From the NCBI GenBank assembly GCA_020724225.1, contig DYHI01000006.1, forward strand, positions 1 through 40,600: a stretch of 40,600 nt of DNA, in the 5' to 3' direction. Shown in pieces: positions 23,670 through 34,467 of this stretch (within the stretch, counting starts at the first letter, position 1; each line of letters begins with the position of its first letter). The DNA is from Candidatus Altimarinus sp. GTDB taxonomy: Bacteria > Patescibacteriota > Gracilibacteria > BD1-5 > UBA6164. Under the pieces are notes generated by a model. The model was not told the origin of the DNA and did not search any database. It saw only the letters and a list, made by a program, of their open reading frames with translations. The position numbers and the translations under genes were made by a program.

Positions 23670-25817
23670 CTATTTTTTAAATTCAAAGTCTTTTGTTATA
23701 TTTTTTCTTTCTATACTTGCTTCATCATTTTTAAATATTAAATCATATTTTCTTATTCAGGCTTGTTTGTAAAGGTTAAATGAGTATGGGCTACATTCAG
23801 GATTTTTTAATTTATAGGATATATTTACTGATTTTGTTTCAAATCTCTTTGTTTTTAGGTAAAAACTTACTACTTTCGAGCTTGGTGTATCTGAGATTTT
23901 ATATGCTTTATCTTCTTTTATAATTGCGTCTTTTGGAAATAATACTTTTACATATTCCCAGTTATCTCACATTCATTGGATATACATTGTTCAAGGTGTT
24001 TTTATTTCATACTTTTTTACTAGTTCTTTGAGTTTTTGTTCTGCTTCTATATCTAGATTATGAGTAAGAGATACTTTTAGGCTTGTATCTATGCTACAGT
24101 CTTTGTTTTTCTTGATTTCTTTTTTGTATGATCTTGTAAGATATCTATCAGATTTATTTCAAGAAATAGATGTGTAAACTGGATATGCAAAATCTAGTGT
24201 TGATTCATAAAATATCTTTCAATTTAAATCAAGTTTTCATAATAGTTCGTTTTCTTTCGGAGAAAAACTATATACCATAACTTCCCTTTTTGAAATATTA
24301 TCTAGGATTATTTTTAAGTAAGCTAGGTAATTTCAATCATTTACAAGTTTTTGTTTAAACTCATCTATAAAATCAAAAAGTATTTGCTTTGGAGTTCATA
24401 TAGTTCAACTTTTAAATTTCTTTGATTCTACAAGTAATGACATAATTTCAGAGAAATTTGAATCTTTTATGTTTTCTCAGATCTTTGTAAAACTTATATT
24501 TCATGTTAGTTTCAAGAAGTCTTCAATTATAGTATTGTTAATATAAATTATTCAATCAAGTTCATATCAAGCCTTGTTAATAAAAAATTTGATATTTTCA
24601 CTTGAATTGTCTAAATTTATTGAATGATTTGCATCTCTAAGTCATAATATAGGAGTGATTTTATTTAATCATTCTGGAGCTTTCATTCTCATATAATCTG
24701 CTTTCTTTAGATTCCATTCATAAGAGTAAACATCTTCTTTTACAAATTTTGTAATTTTCCCTTTATATAGATAAATAATTCACATACTTCACATAAAACC
24801 TCAAGTTGGTCTAATTTCATCTGCATTTTGAAAAACAATTAGATATTTTTTTTCTTTTTTATCTCATAGTATATTTAAAAAAGTTTGGTAATTTGACCTT
24901 ATAGTTCATAGGTACTTTGATAAATCATTTAAATACTTTCTTCAAGTTTCAAATTTATCATTTAGAGATGGTTGATTTATGTCTTTAATCTTGTTATAAT
25001 CTTCAAGTGCTTTTGATAAGTCTGAATCTATTTTTTTTATATTTTCTTCATTTTTATGAAGTATATAAGTTAATTCTATATTTTTCACTCATTTTTCTTT
25101 GATTGATTTATTTATATCTTTGTAAACATTTATTAAGTCATTCATTGTATATGCTATATTTTTTCATCAATTGATTATATATTCTGCAGTATTTATCTTT
25201 TCTCACGGTATTATTTTGAAAGGAAAGAAGAAAAATTTAGAGATATTGAAATTTGTTATTGAATCTTCAACTAACTCAATCATAACATCTTCATTTTTAT
25301 TGCTATTTTTTAAATCTACTAGATTATTGTAACCAGAATTTACATTGTATTCTATTATAAATTTACTGATTAAAACAAAACTAAAAAAACAAATAACAAA
25401 AATTGCTAAAATAGATGATTTTCTTGAATAATTATTGGTTACTTGATCTATTTGAGTGAAAATATTATTAATGATTTTCTTTGTTTTAAAGAAAGTAGTT
25501 GATTTTATATTTATGTGATTATATTCTGCACATTTACTTATATTTTCTTCACTCACTAAATCTATTGTTTCATTTTTTGAAACAATAGATTTAGGTAAAA
25601 ACGTTGATTTATTTTTTGATAAAGCATCAAAATTTTTTGTATTACTTTTGTGAATTCTTACAAAAAATTTTTTATATAGATTTACATCTTTTAGTTTCTT
25701 TTCTATATCATTTGTATTTTTAAGTACCAATGAATGATCTATAGATAACTTTTTAGTCTCAATTTGGGATTTTATATCTACTTCTTTATCAAAATCATTA
25801 TTTAAGTCGTTTAGCAT
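23670..25817 (-). CDS. DUF4012 domain-containing protein
   Basis: MLNDLNNDFDKEVDIKSQ...single TM SSILAIFVICFFSFVLISKFI...KKYLIVFQNADEIRPTGGFMGSMGIIYLYKGKI... Confidence 0.88.
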
Positions 25818-25832
25818 AGTATTTGATAAATT

Positions 25833-25864
25833 GATTAAATGATTAAATGATTAAATGATTAAAT
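25833..25864. repeat. GATTAAAT octamer x4
   Basis: Four exact copies of GATTAAAT between the DUF4012 gene and dnaA. Confidence 0.9.
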
Positions 25865-25904
25865 GATAAATTACTTAATCATCACATCTTATTTTATCAT
25901 CTTA

Positions 25905-27329
25905 TTATATTCCAATTCAATCTCTAAGTGTATTTATTTCATGAAGTAGTTCTTTGTCTTTTTTCATTATTTGTTCAAGCTTATTGCAACTATATAGTAC
26001 TGCAGCATGATTTCTTCAAGAAAATATATTTCCTATTCTCTCATATGTATAATTTAATTTTGTTTTTAAAAGATACATAGAAACTTGTCTTGGAATCATA
26101 AATTCTTTTTTTCTATTTTCTCATAGGATACCTTCTTTTTCTATTCAAAAATGTCATGATACTGCATCGATAATATCTTCATAACTTTTAATTGTTTTTT
26201 TAATAGATCAAGTTTTATTATTTCATATAAGATCAGTTGTAAAACTTAATTTTTTTAATTTTTGAGCTATTCTACTTAATGTTGGTGAACTTCAATCAAG
26301 TTCATATTCAGCAATCATTTGATTTAATACTCACTCAAGTTCTCTTACGTTTTCAGTTACATTAGTAGCGATAAATTCTGCTACATCATGAGGTAATAAA
26401 AATTCTTTTTCCCTAGCTTTTTCTTGTATGATTGCAAGTCTAGTTTCATAATCAGGTTTTCCTATATCTACTGTAATTCCCCATTCAAATCTACTTCTAA
26501 GTCTCGGTTCAAGTTCTGTTAATTCTTTTGGAGCTCTATCTCAGCTTATAATTATTTGTTTATTTGATTCGTAAAGTAGATTAAAAATATTATAAAGTTC
26601 ATTTTGTGTTTGTTCTTTTCATGACAGGAATTGAACATCATCTATTACTAGTACATCAATTTCTTGGAATTTTTGCCTCATCCTTTCTACACTTCTTTTC
26701 TTTACACTCATAACATATTCAGTTATAAATTTATCAGCAGTTGTGTAAGCTACTTTTTTATCTTTATATTTTCTAATTATTTCGTTTGCAGTTCATTGTA
26801 AAAGATGTGTTTTTCAAAGACCAACATCTCAATATATATAAAGTGGATTATATGATTTACCTGGATTTTTTGAAACTGCTTCGCAAGCAGAAAATGCTAA
26901 TTGATTATCTGATCAAACAACGAAGTTTTGTAAAGAATACCTTTCGTTTGTAGGTTTTGTGTTTGATATTGTTGTCATAGGAGTTCAGTTTGAATCTAAC
27001 TTAACTACTTTTTTACTAGACTTTTCAGAATCTTTAAAATAACTTACACAGTCAATAGCATATTTATTTGTAGGATTATCTATAGAGTTATCAACTTGAA
27101 AAGTAACTTTACTTATTGAAGGAATTTCTTTTTGAGTAGCTTCAAGAACTTCTTTATAAAACTTTGCTTCAAGGTTTCATTTCATAAAAGTTGAAAATAC
27201 ACCAAATTTAACTTCATCTTCAGTTATTTCAAGTATAGATATTTTTCTAAAATACACAAGATAATCTTGTTTTTTTACTCTTTCAATTATATTTAATAGT
27301 ATATTTTGTAGTTTATAAACCTTTTCCAT
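25905..27329 (-). CDS. dnaA: Chromosomal replication initiator DnaA
   Basis: NPLYIYGDVGLGKTHLLQGTANEI...[45 protein letters not shown]...RLRSRFEWGITVDI...PRQVSMYLLKTKLNYTYERIGNIFSGRNHAAVLYSCNKL. Confidence 0.98.
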
Positions 27330-27402
27330 ACATATAATTTTTATTTTGTAAAATTCACATATTTTCTTTTGATTTTCACTAATTTATGATTTTTTTTTCT
27401 AA

Positions 27403-27457
27403 TGTCAAAATTATATTTTCTTTTGACAAAATCTTGTCTGTTCAAAATATTTGAACA
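27403..27457. promoter_or_regulatory. Divergent intergenic control region with two inverted repeats
   Basis: TGTCAAAA-ttatattttc-TTTTGACA (27403-27428; TTGACA on both strands) and TGTTCAAA-ATA-TTTGAACA (27439-27457). Confidence 0.5.
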
Positions 27458-27523
27458 TATAAAACTTTTGATTTCTTTAAATAAAGATATACAATAAATT
27501 CCGTATATTTTTTCATTATATTT

Positions 27524-28393
27524 ATGATTAAAAAAATAGCTATATTTTTTATTATTTTACTTGTATTTTTGTTATATTTTTTTATACAAAGATATGATAA
27601 TATAAACAATCTTTTGTTTAAGTACCCTGATTTCCCTATTGACTTTGCATGAGAAATTGTTCCAACTGATTCTAAACATTTTTCAAATACTGAAAAATTT
27701 GATAGAGAGTTTATTGTAACTTCAAATACTTTGTATCAATTTTATCTTTATATTAAAAGGTATTCTTTATATATTCCATATATTGAGATTAAATTAAAGG
27801 AAAATAATATGCCAGATGATTTGAAATATATGGTAATTGTTGAAAGTGCTCTCAGAAATGAGGTCGTTTCAAGTGCTTGAGCAGGTTGAATTTGGCAATT
27901 TATGCCAGAAACCGCAAAACAATATGGCTTAGTTATAGATGACTATGTAGATGAAAGATATAATTTCGAAAAATCTACTGATGCTGCAATCAAGTATTTA
28001 AAAGTAATTTACTCACATTTTTGAAATCGGACTTTGGTACTTGCAAGTTATAATAGATGAGAAAATGCAATTAAACAAGCTTTAAAAGATCAATGAGTTG
28101 AAAGTTATTATGATTTGTATTTAAATGAAGAAACTTCAAGATATGTTTTTAAGGTTTTAGCGGTTAAATATATAATTAAAAATTATTTTGAACATAAAAA
28201 AGTTTTAGATAAGATTATAGGAGAATCTTTTTCTTTACCTAAAACAGAAAGTTTAAATGTATGAAAAGTGGATGATTTAGTAAAGTTTGCTTTAGATAAT
28301 TGACAAAGTTACAATAATTTAAAATTATTAAATCCATGGATTATATGAGATTCATTGCCGGAGTGAGATTGGGAGGTGAAGGTAATAAAATAA
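27524..28393 (+). CDS. Membrane-anchored lytic transglycosylase (SLT domain)
   Basis: N-terminal [43 protein letters not shown]...[18 protein letters not shown][CGG][17 protein letters not shown]. Confidence 0.93.
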
Positions 28394-28425
28394 AACAGAT
28401 GAGATTTCATCTGTTTTATTTTATT
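28391..28425. terminator. Bidirectional intrinsic terminator
   Basis: TAAAACAGATGA-GATT-TCATCTGTTTTATTTTA. Confidence 0.8.
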
Positions 28426-28427
28426 AC

Positions 28428-29009
28428 TTATAATATTCAATCGACTCTTCTATTTAAAAATTCTCTTTCTATTTCAGAGAACCAGTCTCATACAGAATAG
28501 CTATCATTTATAATTTCATTATCAATCAAATTATTAATATAACTATCATCTTTATCATTTAACTCTGGAAAATTTTCTTTCAAAAATTGTGTAATTTTAT
28601 CTATTTGACTTTCAGATAAAAAATAGTATGTATCATCATCTATATCAATAATTTCATCATTAGATAATCATAAATATACTCTTAATTTATCGTCATCTAA
28701 ATACGAACCTAAAATAGCATACATATCATTTAAGGTAACAACTTTTAAATCTTTTAAATTTGTATTATTTTCTACTTCTTCAATGCAGCGGATTAAATTA
28801 TAAAAAAAAGATCAATCCAAATAATTTAGATTTCATGTCATATATAAGTCTAATTGGTTTGACTCTATTCATCAAAATCTTAACATATATTCTATTATTG
28901 GTTTTGCAAATTTTCTATTTTTTTCAAGTAAATTGGCAGTTTCATTATTAGTAAGTTGTTCAGTATAATTTCTCGTGCTTTCTACTTGAGTTCCTGTTGG
29001 ATTGTTCAT
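28428..29009 (-). CDS. Hypothetical acidic protein (193 aa)
   Basis: Table 25 ORF MNNPTGTQVESTRNYTEQLTNNETANLLEKNRKFAKPIIEYMLRFGGIE... Confidence 0.75.
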
Positions 29010-29121
29010 ATAATCTTATATATTAAAAATGTAAAGTATATATATTGTACAAATTAATAATTAAATGTCAAATATATTTTTTAAATTTTACATTTAATAT
29101 TTTTTCTATATACTTCATTAG

Positions 29122-29532
29122 CTTATTTAAAGGCAGATACCAGCCTCGTGAAAATGGGGAGGAAAGTCTGGACACCACAAGGATAGGATAAGAGATAACG
29201 ACTCTAGCTTGAAGATATAATTCATAAACTTCAAGTATGGCTAGTGCCACAGAGACAATACTAGGAATGCAAATTCTGAAAAGTGAAAAGTCATTTGGTG
29301 TTACAATGTTGATTTTGCAAATATTTGCAAGTAAATAGAAGTAGCTACAGATGAAGATTAGAGTAATCTAATTTTGGTAAACCCTATCTGGTGCAATTGG
29401 AATGGTATCTTTATTTGCTTCATTATCCTTTATTGGCTTATAAAGATATACCAAGCTTGACCCAGCGGGTGATCGCGGGGCTAGATAGATTGGTATCTAG
29501 ATACAGAATCCGGCTTATTACCTTTAAATAAG
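29122..29532 (+). ncRNA. rnpB: RNase P RNA (bacterial class A-like)
   Basis: Closing stem CTTATTTAAAGG/CCTTTAAATAAG; conserved GAGGAAAGTCTGGACACCACAAGGATAGGATAAGAGATAACG, TGGTAAACCC, AGATAGATTGGTATCTAGATACAGAATCCGGCTTA. Confidence 0.95.
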
Positions 29533-29561
29533 TATTAAATTATATAATTATAAGTAAATTT

Positions 29562-30167
29562 ATGAAATTAGTTTTTATATGAATTCAGTGATCAGGTAAA
29601 TGAACTCAAGCTCGCATTCTTGAGGAAAAGTTTGGTTTTAAACTTTTTGAAACTTGATGAGTTTTGAGATCTATGTCAAAAGAAGATAGTGATTTATGAA
29701 GACTTGTAAAAGAAACAATAGATGCTTGAAAGCATGTAAGTCCTGAAATAGTTGAAGATATATTAAGAGATATTTTGGTAAAAAATGATTGAAATTTGAT
29801 ATTTGATTGATTCGTAAGAAATGAATGAAATAAGCAAAGCTTTGATAAAATAGTTTGAGATTACAGAGTTGTATTTTTTGATTTACCTGAAGAAAAGGCA
29901 AAGGAAAGATTACTTTGAAGAATGTATGATAAAGAGACTCAAGAAACTTTTGTTGCTTGAACTCTTGTGAATCCAAAAAATTGAAATACTTTGGTTAAAA
30001 GAGCGGATGATGAAGAATCTGCAATAATGCAAAGAATAAGATTATTCTACGATGTAACAATGCCAATTGTTGAAGAATATAGGGAAAGATGAATTTTGGT
30101 TGATGTAAATGCTAATCAAAGTATAGAGGATGTAAGTAATGAGTTAGTATCTAAATTATGATTGTAA
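29562..30167 (+). CDS. adk: Adenylate kinase
   Basis: MKLVFIGIQGSGKGTQARILEEKFGFKLFETGGVLR...NLIFDGFVRNEGNKQSFD...ADDEESAIMQRIRLFYDVTMPIVEEYRERG. Confidence 0.9.
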
Positions 30168-30168
30168 T

Positions 30169-31464
30169 ATGTTTTGATTTGAACTTTGAAGAGAATATAA
30201 ACTAAGTATTGCTGAAATTTACTCACTATATCCTGAAATGGAGATAGTTTATTTTGATGAAAAAATTTTAGTTGCAGATAATATAGACGAAGAAAAATTG
30301 TTTAATATTGCGCCTAATATGTGATGAACTATAAAAATATTTAAGATGACTAAACAATTGTCATCCTGAACTTGATTCAGGATCAATAAAAATATAAGAA
30401 AGTCATTTAATGATTCTGAAATAAATTCAGAATTACAACTTAGCGAAATCTATAATGAGATAATGTCAAAATTTACTCATGATAGAAAAAATAATTATGC
30501 TATAAATTTTTATTGAAACACTAGATTAAACCAAAAAGACTATTTGTTAAAAGCAAAAAAATATTTTCAGAAAAATGAGTTTTCTTCAAGATTTGTTAAT
30601 AGTGATTTTCAAAATATTAAGTCATATTTAGTTACAAAAGAAAAGTTACTTGAAAATAAAACTGATTTCAATTTGATATTTATAGGTGATTCTATTTACA
30701 TTTGATATACTGTTTTTGTTCAAGATATAGATAGTTATAGTAAAAGAGATTTTTGAAAAACTAGAGATATGATAGTGTGAATGCTTCCACCTAAACTAGC
30801 CCAAATGATGATAAATTTTTCTAGAAGTAATAAAAAACCCCCTACCCCCCTTTCTCAAGGGGTAATAGATAGTGAAAATCAAGTTATATATGATCCTTTT
30901 TGTGGTTTGTGAACTGTACTTTTGGAATCAATTATAGCCTGAAATACTGAAGTCTATTGAAGCGATATATCTTCTGAAATGATAGTTGCTACAAAGAAAA
31001 ATATAGAATATATAAAAGAAACTTTTAAAAATAATTTGAAAAAATTTGAGATAGTTGAACTTGATGCAAAAAATATAGCAAATTCCCCTATTTTGAAAAG
31101 TCATAAGATAAACTCAATAGTTACTGAATGATATCTTTGAGAAATATTTTGAAAAAATACTATAGATTTAGAAAAAGTTAAAAAACAAAGACAATTACTT
31201 TCTCAAATTTATGAAGAATTTTTCTCATGACTTAAAAAAATATCATTTTGATGAAGAATTGTTATATCATTTCCTTTTTGGGAAATAAAATGAAAATATA
31301 ATTATTTTGATGAAATTCCAGATATAATTCATAAATACTGTTTTATTGATCCATTCTTCCCTTCTGATATTGAATTGAAACCAAGTAGATCTGGAAGTTT
31401 ATTTTATAAGAGACCAGATCAAACTGTGTGAAGAGAGATATTTAAATTGAGAATCAAAAAATAA
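30169..31464 (+). CDS. TRM11-like tRNA (guanine-N2) methyltransferase/THUMP-type RNA methylase
   Basis: MFGFELGREYKLSIAEIYSLYPEM...KRDFGKTRDMIVGMLPPKLAQMMINFSRS...VIYDPFCGLGTVLLESIIAGNTEVYGSDIS...; two in-frame repeat-derived segments. Confidence 0.85.
30360..30436. repeat. GTCAT-type paired-palindrome element within the TRM11-like CDS
   Basis: GTCATCCTGAACTTGATTCAGGATC at left; GATTCTGAAATAAATTCAGAATTAC (degenerate ...ATGAC end) at right. Confidence 0.7.
30832..30869. repeat. GC-rich palindromic repeat inside the TRM11-like CDS
   Basis: AAAAAACCCCCTACCCCCCTTTCTCAAGGGGTAATAGA; aligns with 21112-21150. Confidence 0.85.
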
Positions 31465-31466
31465 GC

Positions 31467-31658
31467 CTATTTAGACTTATTTTTTTGTCTTTCTTTACAG
31501 TATACACATACTCAGCAATGACATTGAATTTGAGCTGTTCTTCTTTTTATTGATTCTTTTGCTTCATCTAATGTCATTCAAAATCAAGTAGATGTATTTT
31601 TTCATGACTCATTTCAATATTCAAATCTTCATCAAGGAGGTTTATTTGCTCATCACAT
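31467..31658 (-). CDS. Small Cys-rich protein (63 aa)
   Basis: MGGANKPPGGRFEYGNESGKNTSTGFGMTLDEAKESIKRRTAQIQCHCGVCVYCKERQKNKSK. Confidence 0.65.
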
Positions 31659-31772
31659 ATATATATTATTAGTAGTAAATAGTTACTATTTTTTAGTAAA
31701 AAGTGTTTTATTGTAAAAAATATTTTTAAAATTGGCTACATAAATTATTAACTATTCATTATTAATTATTCA

Positions 31773-32078
31773 CTAATTTTTATTCCAATTATTTATTCAT
31801 CATTCTAAATCACAAGCCCAAGAAAATCAGTTTTCTTTCATAAATTGTATTACAGTCTGACTTCTGTTACCATGCCGACAGTAAACAAGATATTTTTTTG
31901 ATTTATCAAGAGATAATATATCTTTTGTTATGCTTGGATTGTAGAAGTCCATATTTAATTGATTTTCTTTGATTTGTCAATATATTTTTCTTTCTTGATC
32001 TGTTCTCACATCAATAAGGATTTTATCATTATTTTCTAGCTCATTTTTAAACTCTATTTTGCTTAATTGTTTAAACAT
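31773..32078 (-). CDS. Rhodanese-like domain protein
   Basis: ILIDVRTDQER...YLVYC[CGG]HGNRSQTVIQFMKENGFSWACDLEGGINNWNKN. Confidence 0.9.
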
Positions 32079-32111
32079 ATAAATTAAATTAATAAATTAT
32101 TAATGATTCTT

Positions 32112-32217
32112 GTCATTCCTGCGAAGGCAGGAATCTGTTAGATTAAATTATTAACAATGGTTGCTTTTTTAAAAGGATTAATTACTTTTTATAGATTCCT
32201 GCCTTCGCAGGAATGAC
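32112..32217. repeat. 106-bp paired-palindrome MITE-like element (intergenic)
   Basis: GTCATTCCTGCGAAGGCAGGAATCT ... AGATTCCTGCCTTCGCAGGAATGAC, perfect 25-bp terminal inverted repeats, each itself palindromic. Confidence 0.85.
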
Positions 32218-32239
32218 GGATATGGGTATTTAATTTCTA

Positions 32240-33832
32240 CTATACACTAGTAATTATTTTTCATTTAAGCACCCATTCATCTAGTTCCGTAATTTTTATT
32301 TTTACCTGATCTCAGATTTTTAGTTTTTCATCTTTATCAAAAAATACTTCTTTAAAGTTTCTGGTTCTACCAAAGAATTGTTCGTCTTTTTCTCAGTAAA
32401 TCAGAATATTTTCTTCTCTTCATAACATCATTTTATTTCTTATACTTACTGATTTATTTAAAGCGTTATTTAAAATATGCCATCTTTCAGCTTTTACAGA
32501 ATCAGGAACATCATCAGGATATATCTTGCTTGCTATTGTTCCAGGTCTGACACTATATCTTGCAATATAGGCAAAGTCAAAATTGCATTCTTCAAAAGCT
32601 TTTAGAGTATCTTCAAACATCTCGTCTGTTTCTCCACTATATCAAACTATTATATCTGTTGATATAGAAAAAAGAGGATCTTTTCACCTCAAAAAATCAA
32701 CTTGTTTTTTGAAATCTTCATAAGTATGTCTTCTATTCATTTTTTTAAGCATTTCATTATTTCATGATTGCAATGCAAAGTGTAAGTAATTACACATATG
32801 TTCTAGTTCAAAATGTGCATTTAATATATCCTCAGTCATATCATGTGGATTGCTTGATGTAAATCTTATTCTATCAATTCAAGGTATGTTATTTACTTCC
32901 TCAAGTAATTCTCTGAATGGGGATTTAAATTTATTTGTTTGGCATTGTCATTCCGACCGTAGTGGAGGAATCTGTTTTTTACACAAAACATCATTTTTTC
33001 ATATTTCATTATTAGTTTCTTCGACAGATCTCTCGACTTCGCTCGAGATGACAGTATTATTTGGTAGTCAATTTCATCTATTCCACCTACTTTTTTCTTC
33101 ATTCCATAGTTTTTTATCTACAAACTGTTTTCAATAACTATTTACATTTTGTCCCAGTAATGTTACTTCTTTTGCTCATGCTTGTACTGCTTCCCTACAC
33201 TCTTTTATAATCTCCTCTTTTTTTCTGCTTGTTTCTTTTCATCTTGTATATGGAACTATACAAAATGAACAATAATTATCACATCAAGTTTGTATTATAA
33301 CTGAGGCTTGAGATGGATTATCTCTTAGTTGTTTTGTTTTTAAATAATCATCAAACTTATCATCAGATCAGATTTTTTCTCATAGAATATGACTTAAGAT
33401 AAGTTGTAGGTATTTAATTTCTTCAATTCTAAGAGTAAAGTCTAAATCAGGAATTCTAGGAAAAAGTTTATCATCATTGTTGAAAATTCATTTTTCATCG
33501 TTTAATAATTGTATTTTTCTAGCTCTTTCTCTTTGGTTTCAATCTTGTAAGTATTTTTCATTCATTCATGTTTTTCTAACCATACATCATGTAATTCATA
33601 ATATAGGAAAGTTAGTATTCTTTTTTTTCTTAAATTTTTTTATTTCAGTAGCTAATCAAAATACTCTATCCTCTCATTTTTGTCTTACACTACAAGTATT
33701 TAATATAACTAAATCTGCTTCTTTCCATTCATTTGATTTCATAAATCATGATTGTAAAAGTAGCATATTTATTTTTTCACTATCAGCCGCATTCATAGCA
33801 CATCAAAACGTTTGTATAAAGTATTTTTTCAT
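32240..33832 (-). CDS. miaB: tRNA-2-methylthio-N6-dimethylallyladenosine synthase
   Basis: MKKYFIQTFGCAMNAADSEKINMLLLQSGF...LVILNTCSVRQKGEDRVFGL...[31 protein letters not shown]...VTLLGQNVNSYGK...RIRFTSSNPHDMTE. Confidence 0.96.
32947..33052. repeat. 106-bp paired-palindrome element inserted in frame in miaB
   Basis: GTCATTCCGACCGTAGTGGAGGAATCT ... AGATCTCTCGACTTCGCTCGAGATGAC. Confidence 0.85.
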
Positions 33833-34007
33833 TGTAATTATTGATTTATTTAGTATTTGTGCATTTTACTCAAATATTTTTTTTGTAAAGTTTATGTTTT
33901 TATGATTTATGATTTATGATAATAAAGTTTAAAATTACTATATAATTTATTGACTTTCAAGATTATTTTAATATAAATTACTAATATAAAATTTAAAAAA
34001 TAAAAAT

Positions 34008-34436
34008 ATGTGAATAAGGGCAATAACAGAAAAAGCATCTGAAAATCAATTAAAAAAAGAAATAACTATTTTATGAGTAAAATATAGTATAAGAAAATAT
34101 TGACCTAAAATATATATATTTGATGAAGAATATTTCACACCTGCAAAGTGACTTTTAAAAACACCAAATTGAGAGCAGGTATATGATATTGAGGATTTAT
34201 GAAAAAATACTAAAGATTGATGATTTCCTGTATTTAAATTTATGTATTATACTTCTGACTGATATTCTGCTGAATTAATTGTTTATACTGAAGATTGAAA
34301 GAAATTTTTTAATTTATGAGATAAATTAACTATAAATAAACCAGTAGAAACCTCGGTTCAAAATGAAGTATGAAAAAGAAAATGATTAGTAAAAAGAGTT
34401 GTAGATAGGGTTATGCATCCAAAGAGAAAAAAATAA
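34008..34436 (+). CDS. Hypothetical protein (142 aa)
   Basis: Table 25 ORF MGIRAITEKASENQLKKEITILGVKYSIRKYGPKIYIFDEEYF... Confidence 0.75.
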
Positions 34437-34467
34437 GATGATTTCATTTGAAATCATCTTATTTTTT
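34431..34467. terminator. Bidirectional intrinsic terminator
   Basis: AAATAAGATGATTTCA-TT-TGAAATCATCTTATTTTTTT. Confidence 0.85.

Noticed and set aside
25203-25817. 204-aa ORF as a separate gene
   Set aside because: It is only the N-terminal part of the 715-aa DUF4012 protein, cut at the first TGA (Gly).
27330-27523. oriC next to dnaA
   Set aside because: No clear TTATCCACA-type DnaA boxes and dnaN is not adjacent; GC-skew needs the whole genome.
32107-33052. CRISPR array considered because of repeated GTCATTCC motifs
   Set aside because: Only paired inverted palindromes with unequal sequences, no regular direct repeat-spacer periodicity and no cas genes.
32893-33102. 69-aa minus-strand ORF over the miaB repeat
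   Set aside because: Out of frame with miaB; arises from the inserted palindromic element.
33477-33905. 142-aa plus-strand ORF
   Set aside because: Antisense to the miaB N-terminal half; no recognisable motif.
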